Shown here in pieces: positions 10,195 through 22,855 of a DNA stretch of 64,000 nucleotides. The translations under genes and the position numbers were made by a program. Source of the DNA: Liopterus haemorrhoidalis (lineage: Eukaryota; Arthropoda; Insecta; Coleoptera; Dytiscidae). How positions within the stretch are numbered: position 1 is the stretch's first letter; each line of letters begins with the position of its first letter. The stretch lies in the NCBI GenBank assembly GCA_963971575.1, contig OZ020616.1, forward strand, positions 32,592,306 through 32,656,305, in the 5' to 3' direction. The notes under the pieces are model-generated. The model worked only from the letters and a program-made list of their open reading frames with translations, was not told the origin of the DNA and searched no databases.

Positions 10195-11030
10195 ACAAAA
10201 CAATATTTATTTATTTATCAATTTTTGTATTGTCCCCTTCAAAATAGCCTCCATCGGATATAATGCACTTATGCCACCGGTTTTTCCAGTTTGAAAAACA
10301 CTTTTGAAATGCGGATTTTAGTATAGCGTTCAGCTCCTCCAGCGAATTTGCTTTTATTTCTTCAATAGTCGTTAAACGTTATCCTCTCCTTGTTTTTCTT
10401 TTTTTATCTTTGTTAAGAGAAAAAAGTCACATGGGATCTGGTGAATAGGATGGTTGCGGTATTATAACAGTGCTATTTTTGGATAGAAAATCTCGAACAA
10501 TCAATGCAGTATGAGCTGGTGCATTATCATGGTGCAATTTCCAAAAATTGTCGTTCCATAAATATTGCCGTTTTCTACGAAATGCTAACGCAACAAGCTC
10601 AAATAGTATTATTTAGTAACACCTCGCGGTAAAAATTCATGCTATATAATACCACGATAAGCAAAAAAAAAAAAAAAACAGTGAGAAGAACTGTATTATC
10701 GAACTTGGCGGGACCTTTTTGGGTCTTGGTTCATTTGGAAGCTTTCATTGAGATGATTGAGACTTTGTTTCGATGTCATAACCATACATCCACGTCTCTA
10801 CACCCGTTATGATGCGCTGGAGCAATGTTGAGTCACATGATCTATACGGCACATTTTGCTACTACTCACCTCATGCCTAAAACATTACTGAAAATTTCTT
10901 CGCATGAACCATACCTACGATATACCAACTTCTTCAGAAACCTCTCTATTTGTAATTCGACGGTTACCAAGAATTTTCTTCTTAACTTGTTCTTTAATCT
11001 CTCATTGTGAAAAATAAAAAATCGCCGAAT
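10195..11030 (-). pseudogene. mariner transposase pseudogene
   Basis: Minus-strand pieces give a broken DETW region and KGPAKFD (about 10680-10810), then HHDNAPAHTA with IIPQPSYSPD (about 10430-10540). The C-terminal block WKNRWHKCIISDGGYFEGD follows (about 10230-10300). These are in the order of a mariner DD34D transposase. Several stops and frameshifts and an A-run near 10665 break the reading. The N-terminal HTH is only faintly visible near 10900-11000. Confidence 0.75.
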
Positions 11031-11310
11031 ATACAGACACATATTCTTTAATTAGCTGTCAAATCTAAAGTACACATCCAATATGGCTGCCAATTGAGAT
11101 AGTCGTCAAAAACAGGTTAGCCAACATAACAACAAAATAGTCTATCAATCAAGCAAATGTAGCGCGGGAATTTCAAAAATTGCACCAAATTTTTCACATC
11201 TCGTATATATATCGTTTAATGACAATTAGTATACATCAAACATACGGTCGCTCAAATGACCGCTTCTAAGCGTGATGCAATGCCATGAGTTTTCAACCAT
11301 ATTTTGTAAC

Positions 11311-11323
11311 TTATTTGATTACT
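11311..11323. repeat. target-site duplication, left (PLE 1)
   Basis: TTATTTGATTACT, repeated exactly at 13145-13157. Confidence 0.75.
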
Positions 11324-13144
11324 GTAAAATCTTCTGGTATTTCTTTTCGACCTTGGAGTAAGTTAAATTATGTAGTCAATTCTTGGGATATTAGGTCAAT
11401 AAGTAAAACACTTAGATATTCATATATTTGAATAGACCGGTTTCGACAATTTTATTGTCTTCTTCAGTATCTCTGAGGAAAAATTGAGAAGAAAAATATT
11501 TAATATTACAATAATGTTCACAAAAATTAGTATGAAAATTAACAAATAAAACATGTGTATCAAAAAAAAAAAAAAAATAGTAACTAATAGTAATAAAAAC
11601 TTACTCAAATTACTAATGTAAATAATAGTTTGTAAATGTATTTAAAATAAATAAAACTCATTGTAAGAGACATGTGGTATCACAGATAAATAAGCGTCAA
11701 AAGTTAAAATGGTTAAAATACTTTAAATAAATAAATACATAAAATTCTTGATGGACATCCACAGTTGAAAGTAGTCCGAAAAGTGCCAAGCAATGTCTGA
11801 CTGTCCCCCTCTATTCTATAATACCCCACTATAATCAAAATGACATTTAAATATGCGCACAGGGATTGTTTTTAATACAATTGATAATATAATCATAGCA
11901 ATTATTTAAATTCTCTGTGTCTTGTTGAATGTTTATATTATTGTTATTATGTTTTATAGATGTCATTTCTTTAATTAATCTTTTGTAATAATTACCCTCT
12001 TTATCTAATATTTTAAACTTATCAAAATTGAAGGTATGGTTATTATCTCGGCAATGTAATGGAATAGGTAATGTTTTTTTATTTATTATGTCTAATTGAT
12101 GCTGTTTAATTCTTTTTCCTATATACTGTAAAGTTTGCCCTGTATAAGTGGCCTCACAATTGTTACAATGTAATTGATAAATAACATCATTCTGTTTAGT
12201 AATATGATCCTTTTCTTTTATTTTAGAAAATAGTGTTTGTACTGTTTTGTTATATTTAAAGCTAATGTTTATTTTATTATTTTTAAGTATATTTTTTATT
12301 TTTTGTGATAACCGGGGTATATAAGTTAAGGAAGTTAAGGTTAATTCTTTTTCCTATATACTGTAAAGTTTGCCCTGTATAAGTGGCCTCACAATTGTTA
12401 CAATGTAATTGATAAATAACATCATTAAACAGCATCAATTAGACATAATAAATAAAAAAATATTACCTATTCCATTACATTGCCGAGATAATAACCATTC
12501 CTTCAATTTTGATAAGTTTAAAATATTAGATAAAGAGAGTAATTATTACAAAAGATTAATTAAAGAAATGACATATATAAAACATAATAACAATAATATA
12601 AACATTCAACAAGACACAGAGAATTTAAATAATTGCTATGATTATATTATCAATTGTATTAAAAACAATACCTGTGCGCATATTTAAATGTCATTTTGAT
12701 TATAGTGGGGTATTATAGAATAGAGGGGGACAGTCAGTCATTGCTTGGCACTTTTCGGACTACTTTCAACTGTGGATGTCCATCAAGAATTTTATGTATT
12801 TATTTTTTTAAAGTATTTTAACCATTTTAACTTTTGACGCTTATTTATCTGTGATACCACATGTCTCTTACAATGAGTTTTATTTATTTTAAATACATTT
12901 ACAAACTATTATTTACATTAGTAATTTGAGTAAGTTTTTATTTAATTTTTTTACACATGTTTTATTTGTTAATTTTCATACTAATTTTTGTGAACATTAT
13001 TGTAATATTAAATATTTTTCTTCTCAATTTTTCCTCAGAGATACTGAAGAAGACAATAAAATTGTCGAAATCGGTCTATTCAAATATATGAATATCTAAG
13101 TGTTTTACTTATTGACCTAATATCCCAAGAATTGACTACATAAT
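11324..13144. mobile_element. Penelope-like element foldback 1
   Basis: Two 5'-truncated copies of one Penelope-like element lie head to head. The minus copy (about 11324-12345) and the plus copy (about 12410-13144) are inverted repeats over most of their length. They meet in a region where about 80 bases (12111-12190 and 12346-12425) are also repeated directly. Both copies encode the GIY-YIG endonuclease end of a PLE protein: YTGQTLQYIGKRIKQHQ on the minus strand, and IKQHQLDIINKK with PLHCRDNNHSFNF on the plus strand (12409-12687). The RT is missing. Both outer ends carry a hairpin flanked by CTGAAGA and GAAA. Exact 13 bp duplications flank the whole, so it entered as one unit. Confidence 0.85.
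12409..12687 (+). pseudogene. PLE GIY-YIG endonuclease C-terminus
   Basis: A 92-residue frame with the C-terminal part of the PLE protein; the GIY-YIG core itself is cut away at the junction of the two arms. The minus-strand arm (11850-12190) carries the longer version including YTGQT. It ends in NNTCAHI before a stop. Not functional alone. Confidence 0.7.
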
Positions 13145-13157
13145 TTATTTGATTACT

Positions 13158-13780
13158 TTTTCCATCAACGTGTGAAATATTTTCCTATATCTGTCCGAAT
13201 GTCAGTGGTTGTTAGAATAGACTTTGCTCTTTGCTTATCCCCATAAAAAGAAATATGTGCAGTTAAACTCACTGATCTTGGCAGCTCATCACCATCTCTG
13301 AAATTTAAATTTGTTTGTTCAGGAAACATTTCTCGCAAATCAGTTGTAACATGCGCCATATGACAAATAGCGACGTCTTATTGGAACCGATTGGAATGTG
13401 TTGGCAATACCAAATTCTTTGCAAAAAGTTACGAAAAAATGCTCCTACAACCGTAGCTCAATGAGATAGTAAAGGTCGTTGGTCTATACATTTGAAGTCG
13501 AAATGAGCTTCGCCTAAATTTCAAGTAAATTTCTTAAGGTTATCGTACTAGGGACTACGCGGCTAGGATAGGACCTCATACAGCTGTCCCCTCTCAAGGA
13601 CCTTGGCAGGTATTGGGCTTAACAGCGCTATGAAAGGACATCAGGCGTACAAAATCTCGTGGGACGAGTAACTGTTTATTGTTTAAATGTGGTATCGCGT
13701 TAAAACTTTAATGTTGCAAGTTGTTTGTAATATTAACTTTTGATAGCAATTATTATTCTTTTTTATTTATTTTGTGTTAT
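13158..13780. other. unassigned sequence with a 64-residue open frame
   Basis: The minus strand at 13165-13359 is open (LNFRDGDELPRS, LTAHISFYGDKQRAKSI) and looks like real, once-coding sequence, but I do not recognise it. The rest, to 13780, shows nothing I can support. Confidence 0.35.
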
Positions 13781-13990
13781 AATGAGTTGTCATAACACAA
13801 AATGCTGTGTATTTGGTTTGTCACTCTAGGACAAAAATAATAGTAACATTCACTTCCATTTTTTCAAAATGAAAAACAATTTATGAAAATAATAAATATA
13901 TTTGGTGTTGTGGAAGAGATAATAGGAAAACCCATAGGAAATTGATATAAATACAGGAAAAAGCGTGAGGGTGTGCTAAAATCATTTCAA
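13781..13990 (+). pseudogene. possible THAP-domain remnant
   Basis: The start reads MSCHNTKCCVFGL, then a stop, then NNSNIHFHFFK. The CCV-G...F-FP spacing resembles the N-terminus of THAP zinc fingers, which occur in P-element-type transposases. Later residues are in other frames. Weak evidence. Confidence 0.25.
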
Positions 13991-14799
13991 AGCTACAGAT
14001 ATCATCAATATTTTTAACTTATTAATATTTAACAAACTACTATTTATTTTAAAAATCAACAAATAAGAAATACTAAATTATGAAAATCCTTCTCGAGCAT
14101 AATTAAATATCTACCCGTGTAGCTTTAACGCAGGATTAGGGCATGCAGTCTCAAATATTTGACGTAGATATTATGATAAAGCTTCATTGAAGAGTCTGCT
14201 TTCGTTTTGAATTATTTTTTTAGGCAGGGAGTTTCTAACGAAGGTTTCGGTTCGTACTGTGCGAAGGTAGGCTTTTTTTAAAATAGACCACAAGCATTAT
14301 AAATCTCTTCTGGTTAATATTTCCAAACACAATATATTGTTTCTGGAACAAAAAGAAAAACCAACAGAAACCACGCAAAAAAAGGTAATATTCCAATAAA
14401 ATCAATCAATGCCTTTATCTTGGCTTCTCTCATATTGGTTTGTTAACCAACTGGTACAAAATAAAAAGGTAGCTGAAATATGTTTACATGGAGGTTTATA
14501 TTTTTTTATTTTTGATTTGCATTTGTAAAGAGACACCTTGTTTATCAGAATGGACCATAAATTTTCAATTTGCGATAAATCTGGTGACCGTGAGGCCATG
14601 CAAAAAGTGGTACAATGTTTTCGGAAAACCATTTATTTGTTGCTTTGGCTTTGTGACATTCTTTTGTTGAAAAACATATTCTGGATTGTCTTCATCAAAT
14701 AATTTTAATATTGATGACTCCAAAACTCCATTAAGCGAGTCCCTCGCACAAAGAGATTTCGCCTAAGCCACTGGCGGACATGCACCTCCAAATTATGAT

Positions 14800-14804
14800 G
14801 CTAC
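14800..14804. repeat. BEL target-site duplication, left
   Basis: GCTAC directly before the left LTR; repeated at 20922-20926 directly after the right LTR. Five bases suits BEL/Pao integrases. Confidence 0.75.
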
Positions 14805-15048
14805 TGTCGATGGATCAGAGGAGTGGACTGTAAAAAACTCGTTCAAACTCAGGATACTTCAGCTTCAAGTAGAAAAAATTTATTTATCCAGAAAATATTG
14901 TCAATACTCGCTTCATGTGTCTGTTGTTAATCACTGCCTACTAAAAATCTCATATTAATTTGTGCACAAAAGCACAGCTTACTATTTCTGCGACCTCTGT
15001 ACACAAATCAAGCACGGTTATTTGAATTTATAAACTAAGCAACAGACA
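14805..15048 (-). mobile_element. BEL/Pao 3' LTR, 244 bp
   Basis: Read on the minus strand it starts TGTCTGTTGCTTAG and ends CCATCGACA. It equals the other LTR (20678-20921) in length and by eye differs at three positions. The minus strand contains TTTATAAATT near its start, a possible TATA box. Confidence 0.9.
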
Positions 15049-15318
15049 TTTCGGCCAGCTTGAAAATACAATGTTCAATACACAAAATATACAAATAAAT
15101 CAAACAATAATTAACAATTATCAAGTAAAGCAAACAATAAAATAAGAATTTTAGCAAATAGGAAATAGGTATACATTTTTTTTTAAACAAACAATAGTAC
15201 AATTTAGTGTCAGTCTGTAAAATTTCGAAAAATTTTAGTTTAAATTAAAACTAACACTTCGATATTATATTTTAACAGGCCATAATTTCACTACACAAAC
15301 ACTATTGGTACTACACTT

Positions 15319-18300
15319 TTAGGGTGCGGGAAGGGGCAGTTTACAAATCTTCTTTGAAGAACGGGTGTAGGTACCAGTACTAGTCTTTAAGGTAACTACT
15401 CGAATTGTCCCATCTTCGCCTGGGTGTAGTTATGTAATACGGCCTAATGGCCATTGAAGAGAAGACGTGTTCTCGATCATCATCAACACCAGATCACCGA
15501 CGAGCAAGCTGTTGTTTGCCTGAGCTTGCCACTTGGTGCGGCATTGCAGTTGTTGAATGTAGTCTCTCATCCAACGACGCCAAAACTGCTGGGTAATTTG
15601 TTGCGTCTTTTCCCAGCGTGATAAGCTATTAAATTTTTCTTTGCAGACATCTACTTCTGGTATCGAATGAATCGGACCTCCGATTAAAAAGTGCGCTGGG
15701 GTCAGCGAATTCAAATCTGCAGGGTCGTCGCTTATACTTGTTAATGGTCGCGAGTTTAAACAAGCTTCAACGCGCGCAAGAACAGTCACAAATTCATCAT
15801 AACGTAAATGGTTTTCTCCTTTAACTTTGACAAGCTGACCTTTCATACTTTTAACAGATGATTCCCACAAACCTCCAAAATGAGGTGATCTAGGGGGTAT
15901 AAAATGCCAAGTAATACCTTGTTTATTTAAATCATTTAAAATTACATTCTGATTTTCGTTGAGAAACTCATACACCTTTTTAATTTCGTTATTTGCACCA
16001 ACGAAATTTGTGGCATTGTCAGAATACAAGTCTGAGGACATACCTCTGCGTGCAAAAAATCGTTTTAACGCAGCTACAAAACTATCAGTAGTAAGATCCG
16101 CTACCAACTCAAGGTGCACCGCTTTAGTCGAGAAGCAAACGAATACGCACACATATGATTTTAATAATTTTGCTCCTCTAGTGGCCCTATCCTTTACCAA
16201 GAATGGTCCTGCAAAGTCCGTACCGCTAACTAAAAATGGACGGCTAGGAGTGACACGAGTACGAGGTAAATCACCCATCTTATAAGTTTGAAACCTAGTT
16301 TGTGCCTTAAAACAAGTTATGCAGTTTCTAGTAACTTGTTTGGCTAAAGTTTTCCCTCCTATTGGCCAAAAATTTTCTCTTACTGAATTAAGCAAAGTAT
16401 GTGCACCACAGTGCAAAAGTGTTTTATGTTTTTGCATCATAATTAATAATGTTTATTTATGTTTATGAGGCAACAATAGGGGATATTTCTTAGTATATTC
16501 ATAATTCGATTGTGACAACCTACCTCCCACACGAAGCAAACCGTCTTTATCTAAAAAAGGGCTTAAAGATAATAAATTGCTCTTATTGAGGACTTGTCCG
16601 TGTTTTTTTAATTGTTTTAGATTTTCACAAAACGTTTCAGATTGTACAATTAAAATTAATTTATTCAACGCATTATTCAATTCGCATTGTGAAAGATTAC
16701 CGGTACGTCGTGTTTTGTTTCTAGTATTATAAACAAACCTTAATATGAACGCAAAACTAGCAATTAATGTATTATAATTTGAAAATCTTTCACAAATATC
16801 AAATCTTGATTTTTCTATGGATACATTTGAAATCAAATTTTTTCTTTCTAATAAAGTATCATTTTTTAATATTAAGTTTTGTTTTGGCCACTCTAACGAA
16901 TCACATTTTAACCAATTGGGGCCATGAAACCATAATTCCGAATTAATAAGTTCGTTTGGCAACATTCCTCGTGAGATCACGTCTGCCGGATTCTCTTTTG
17001 ATTTTATATGATGCCAATCATCAATATGCGTAATTGTTTGAACAATAGAAACGCGATTCGCTACAAAAGTCTTCCAACATGCCGTTCTATTTTTTATCCA
17101 ACATAACACAACAGTTGAATCCGTCCAACAATATATTCTATTGACATTAATAGTTATTGAATTTTTAACCTTTTGGAGCAATTTTGATAAAAGTACTGCG
17201 CCGCATAATTCTAAACGAGGTAACGTTATTTTTTTGACTGGAGCGACTCTAGACTTAGCGCATATTAAGCGTGTATCATACCCTCTATGCGTCTTAGTGC
17301 GCACATAAACGCATGCTCCATACGCTTGTTCGCTTGCGTCCGAAAATCCATGAAGTTCTACGCTAATGTTACCTTTGTTAACTATGCATCGCGGTATTTC
17401 AATGCTCTCTATGTTCTTAAGTTGCGTTTTAAAATCAATCCACTCAGATATTATCGAGTTTGGTACTGATTCATCCCAATCTAGTTGTAATAACCACAAC
17501 TTCTGAATCAGAATTTTCGCTAAAATTATAATTGGACCAATAATCCCTAATGGGTCGTATAATTGTGATACTTGAGACAAACTAGTCCGTTTAGTAAAAG
17601 TCGGGGAATCGTTTATATCGTTAACCGAATAATGCAATATATCCTTCTTAGGATTCCATCGCACACCTAAAATTTTATCTCGATCATTTAAACATGAAAT
17701 ATCTAAAGGTTCCTGTTTTTCTTGCAAATTTACACACCACTTGCTCAACAAGAAACCACCTTTAGCTAGAGTTTTAACTAACTTGTCTTTAATTTCCAAC
17801 AATTCTGACATAGTGTCAGCCCCAGTCAACAAGTCGTCAACGTAAAAATCATTTTTAATTATACCAGCTAAAACAGAATCGGACTTTTCTAATTCTATAC
17901 CCAGTTGAAACAAACTTCTTATCGCGAGATATGGTGCTCATGCCTGACCATAAGTCACCGTATTTAGCTGAAAAATTTGTAAAGGATCGGTTGGGTTCTC
18001 TCTCCAAAATATTAATTGATATTTTTTATGTTCATCCGAAATAAGAACTTGTCTATACATTTTTACAACATCCGCGGTAAGAACAAAAGCATGTTGTCTA
18101 AATCTGACTAAGACTGAAAATAAGTCATTTTGTATCGTTGGCCCCACATATTGCGCGTCATTCAACGATACTCCGGTACTTGATTTTGCTGATCCGTCAA
18201 ACACAACTCTAATTTTTCTAATATTGTTGTCCTTTTTAAAAACTGCATGATGTGGTTAAAAGTAACCGTCGTTAATATCATATTGTTTTACAATTGACAT

Positions 18301-20445
18301 ATTCCCTAAACTTGCATATTCCGACATAAATTGTGAGTATTGATTTTTCAGTTCAATATCTTGATCAAAACGCCTCTCTAAATTTAAGAATCTCTTTAAT
18401 GCAATATTTTTACAGTTACCTAATTTTCTAAGATTGTCATTAAAGGGAATCTTCACAATAAAACGCCCGGAAGAATCTTTTTTATGCGTTTCTATAAAAT
18501 AGTTTTCGCAAAATTTTTCGTTCAATGTTAATTCCTTTTGCGAATCTAAATTCTCGATTTCCCAAAATTTTTCTAACTTATCTGATATCTTTTCGCAACT
18601 AACACAAACATTAGAACGTATTTTCTCAGAATAATTGTTTTTTAATTCTAATTTTCCACCTAAGACGCAACCTAATTTAGTGTCAAATAACGTAGGTCCT
18701 TTTTTATTCAAAACAATTCGATTTTTGCCCAATAATTGCCAAAATACTGCTGACCCTAACAAAATATCTATCTCTCCACAATTAAAATAACCAGGATCGG
18801 CCAGCGTAACGTCAGCCGGTATCTTTAAGAGACTAGATTTAATTTTCGGTAATTCATCAGTTATTTTGGGTAAAATCAAACATGATATATCTAAGTTAAA
18901 CGTTTTATTCAGGTTATGAATAGTTATATCAGATTTATACTCTATACGTGAATGTGATTGATTTATACCAACAATATTTTTAGTACATTTAAGTTTAGTT
19001 GAAGTTAAGATTTTAACAGCTCTTTCCGTAATAAAATTCGATTGACTACCGCTATCTAACAATGCACGAAACTCATGACGATTTTTAAATATGTCATACA
19101 CAACAATAATAGCTGTGGATAATAAAACATATTCATACGAATTTACAGATTCTCGGGAGTGAGAGACAAATGCATTGTTGTTTTCTATGACAGGTTTGAT
19201 TTTAATGTCAACTTGCCCATCAGATTCTTCATCTGATTCGTCACCTTGTTTTTCACCCTGTTCAAAATGTAACAAAATATTATGCCGCTTGCGACATTTT
19301 GTGCATTTAGGAGCTGTACAATTTCTTACAATGTGGTTACCTTTCAAACAGTTAAAACATAAGTTCAGTTTTCTTATTTCAGCATGCCGACCTTTTTCTG
19401 ATAATTTTAAGAAACTCGAACATTGCGTAATACTATGATGCTGATTACAATATGTACATTTTTTATTCATATCCACTACCGCATTTGACCTAATTTTATT
19501 ATCATTACGCACATTCATATTTTTTGCTTTAATACCCTCAGAGTCTGATTCTAAAACACTGCAACGTTTGTTTAAGAATGTTAGCATGTCGTCGATCGTT
19601 GGTGTCTCTATATCTAATTCATATTCGTTCCATTTTCTTTTAGTATCGCTATCTAATTTCGAAACGATTATATATAATAATAAAATATCCCAATGTTTAA
19701 CTGGCACATTTAAAACGTTTAATGATCTAAAATGTTTTTGAAACGTATCAAGAAGTTGTTGTAAATGTGCGAGTGTTTCCTTCTGTAACGAAGGCATATT
19801 AAATAAAGCCGAAATATGTTTTTTTATTATTAATTTACGATTGTCGTACCTCTCGGTAAGCAAATCCCATGCAACCTTGTAATTACTAGCTGATACTGTC
19901 AAAGAACTTATAACTTTGGATGCCTTATCCCTCAAAGAACAACGTAAATAATGAAATCGTTGTATATCTGACAATGCCGTATCTTCGTTTATAAGTGAAT
20001 GAAATGTGTCTTTAAATTCGATCCATTGATCGTATTGTCCATAAAAAATTGGCAAATGAATAATTGGAAGTTTGAGGTTTTGTTTATTATTATTTGAATG
20101 CGTAACCAAGGTGTTATTTGTTTCATTTTCAATGACATTATGTGATTTTTTATAATCAGATAAAAAGATTTCAGCATCTGTTACTGCATTATAAAATGTC
20201 TCTTCGAATTCTACCCGTTCTGCTGAATCTTCTTTATTTTCTAATATTTCAATTTGTAAATGTGTTTCGTTAAAAAAATTATAAATCTCGTGAATTTTTT
20301 CCAACTTTATTTCTAATTGTTTTACGGACACATTACTCGCAGTACTGACCTCTAAATTACTAAAATAATTACTAAAACGTGTAATTTGTCCTTTATAACT
20401 ACCCCGTTTCATAATTAAACCTTTTAAGTCTAAGGTTGTCGTCAT
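15319..20445 (-). pseudogene. BEL/Pao gag-pol, one frame with four stop codons
   Basis: One continuous reading frame from ATG at 20445 to a final TAA at 15319-15321 (1709 codons) is interrupted only by four nonsense codons: at 18256-18258, near 17938, near 16453 and near 15430. No frameshift was found. The order is gag, two zinc knuckles (CTYCNQHHSITQC, CFNCLKGNHIVRNC), aspartic protease (ALLDSGSQSNFITERAV), RT (LTADVVKMYRQV, then YVDDLLTG), RNase H (LHGFSDASEQAYGACVY), integrase zinc finger and integrase core (TDFAGPF, LYSDNATNFVGAN, HFIPPRSPHFGGLWES). The catalytic residues visible in protease, RT and integrase are present. The element is recent but inactivated by point mutations. Confidence 0.9.
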
Positions 20446-20654
20446 TTTTGGTAGTCAACCGTTCCAACCAAATTATTACAATTACAAACAAATCTAAAGT
20501 TACTCAGTGTAAACACTACAATACAAAATAACCGAGTAATTTACCAAATATAATAAGTTTGTGACTGTTCTATAACGGTTTTGACCTATTCAAACTAATA
20601 AATGCGACCATACCTTTGACACAACGGCCAAATTCTTTCTTCTTTACACTGAAG

Positions 20655-20677
20655 TATCCGGCTGGAGAAGGACCAAA
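20655..20677 (-). promoter_or_regulatory. BEL primer-binding site
   Basis: Next to the 5' LTR the minus strand reads TGGTCCTTCTCCAGCCGGAT. It starts with TGG, the complement of a tRNA CCA end. The rest resembles the acceptor and T arm of tRNA-Tyr, with mismatches. The tRNA identity is a guess. Confidence 0.45.
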
Positions 20678-20921
20678 TGTCGATGGATCAGAGGAGTGGA
20701 CTGTAAAAAACTCGCTCAAACTCAGGATACTTCAGCTTCAAGTAGAAAAAAATTATTTATCCAGAAAATATTGTCAATACTCGCTTCATGTGTCTGTTGT
20801 TAATCACTGCCTACTAAAAATCTCATATTAATTTGTGTACAAAAGCACAGCTTACTATTTCTGCGACCTCTGTACACAAATCAAGCACGGTTATTTGAAT
20901 TTATAAACTAAGCAACAGACA
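20678..20921 (-). mobile_element. BEL/Pao 5' LTR, 244 bp
   Basis: Partner of 14805-15048 with the same ends and length. Three differences in 244 bases point to a young insertion. GCTAC duplicates flank the pair. Confidence 0.9.
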
Positions 20922-21907
20922 GCTACCACCACCAAATTTGGCCGTAGGGATGATGCTGTCAGGATGAAAAGCTTCAGCCGGTCTACGTCTTATAAAGATG
21001 GCTCCAGGTTGTCCAAAAAGCTGACCCACAAAAGAAACAAACAACCTTAATTTCGTAAATTTCTCGTAAATTAAATTCTATATTGTTAGTGCAATAATTG
21101 CTTAGAAATATATTTTCTGCTAAATTCGTAAGTACATTTAAACATTACAATGCTTACTTCTATATTGGACTCATCAAATCAAATGATTTTCGCTCATTCA
21201 TCAGGTGTTCAATTTAAATGTCTTTTGGCACACTCAAGGCGAAGTTTTTTGTCTCGCTCGGTCAACAGTTGTTTTTGGCGAGCTTTTCTTTTTTTCAAGC
21301 AAACCAGATTCCAATAGACGTTTTCTAGTTGTTCTAGAAGAAACTTTAACTTCACTATGCGCCAACAGATCACCAGCCAGCTCTTTTGGCGATATTGAGC
21401 GTTTACGAAGAGCACTTCTCTTTATAAAACGATCATCTCTGGAAGTGATTGCACGTTTTCTTCCGGTTTTTGGTCTGTTTTCATAAGTATCAGTCTCTTG
21501 GAACCTTTTGATTGTAATTTGCACGGCTTTTCTTGAACACTAAATTTTTTTGAAATTGTCACCTGCGACTGTCCTTGTGAATGGAGCAATAGAATTTGAC
21601 TCCTTTCTGCCACAGTGAGTTCACGTTTTTTAGCCGTAATATAATTAAAAATATTCACTTGAACAAGCCCTAATTGTTTATTTTTATGTAAACAAAACGT
21701 AACAGATCTGAGCCTATATTTATTTATATTTCAAGATTTATCATAACTCTGTTTAAAATTTCGGTTATCTGATTAGACGTACGTCTTTTAGAATGTGTCA
21801 ATGATATTTTAAAAATATTTTGTCAAATATATACAAGTACAATGTACATAAGTTTAGATGATATATTATAACTGCAAAGGTGCTCCATATATTTGTCCAA
21901 GGCTGTA

Positions 21908-22855
21908 TGTTGACAAGCTCATTATTTTATTCCAAAATTTTGCATTACATAACCTATCCAGCGTTTAACAACTCCTCTCCTTCAACTTCAAACTTATAAG
22001 AAGGTGTTGGATTTAAAAAATTAAAATGATTTAGTAAGGATAGCTGTTATTATTCATTGTAAATCGAAGATTTAACATGTAAACAAATGAGGAAAACTTT
22101 CACATCACTCGTTGCGATCAGCTGTTTTACAGCGATCACAGCACCCCCATCGGTCATTGGTGAGTTCAATAGTATCATCAACAGCTTGGCCTGGTCCTCT
22201 GAATAACAATCAATATGACCGAGTCCAAGAAGAATCGTATTATACTCATGGCCCCCACATCCTAACGTGGCCTTCTGGCACTCTGCCGGACGCCCCTGTA
22301 GCTAAAATCAAGGGCAGACTGATGCTCTACATGATTTAGAATAAAATAAGCCAGATTAAACAATGATATAACATAAAAGAAATTCAATATTGAAAATATG
22401 CCATAATAATAACATGATAAAAACTTTTTTACTAAAAGCTTATTTATAAGTGACTACTAATATCAACATGCTTGGCTCGTTTTCGACACACAAAATTAGA
22501 GTTAAGATGGATCAGTCACTCTTGACTGTGTTACCTTGCCATGTTTTCAATGAATTTGCCAGATTGCTGAACAATCTCTCAGCTGAAGAAATAGTAGCTG
22601 GTACTGTAATATCTAGTATTTGGAAGACACCTCGCGCCATCCGCCCCCAAATCATGGGCCCTCAGGCTAGGAACCTGTCAACCCTCCCTTGTGGAGGCCA
22701 TGATAATACCTGACTCGAAACTGTTTAGATTTACCGCTATTAGGATTTCCTTTCCGGTAGTGTAGGCGCGTAGAAAGGTTGTTTGGAGTGATTAATCGAT
22801 CTGCTTGATGTTCGTCAGTAATTTACTCATTAAATATTCGTTTTACAGAATAATA
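21908..22855. other. unassigned sequence
   Basis: No feature recognised. The frame 22450-22713 (LPCHVFNEFARLLNNLSAEE) has codon use and composition that could be once-coding, but no family is recognised. 22112-22339 is similarly unassigned. Confidence 0.35.

Larger units (their letters stand above)
14402..21905 (-). mobile_element. Tc1-type transposon split by a BEL element
   Basis: On the minus strand the transposase begins at 21658 (KKRELTVAERSQILLLHSQG, the HTH region). It continues through 21524-21209 in two shifted frames (RPKTGRKRAITSRDDRFIKR), and after a 6.1 kb interruption ends at 14632-14402 with SRSPDLSQIENLWSIL, the box before the last catalytic residue. The right terminal repeat reads GGTGCTCCATATATTTGTCC then AAGGCTG followed by TA at 21906. 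No matching left terminus was found near 14.3 kb, so that end seems lost. Frameshifts make the protein dead. Confidence 0.8.

Noticed and set aside
13440..13510. A tRNA gene or SINE head (CCGTAGCTCAATGAG)
   Set aside because: An A-box-like start is present but no B box or cloverleaf follows.
14488..14670. Plus-strand frame over 14.5 kb
   Set aside because: It is the complement of the Tc1 transposase C-terminal block.
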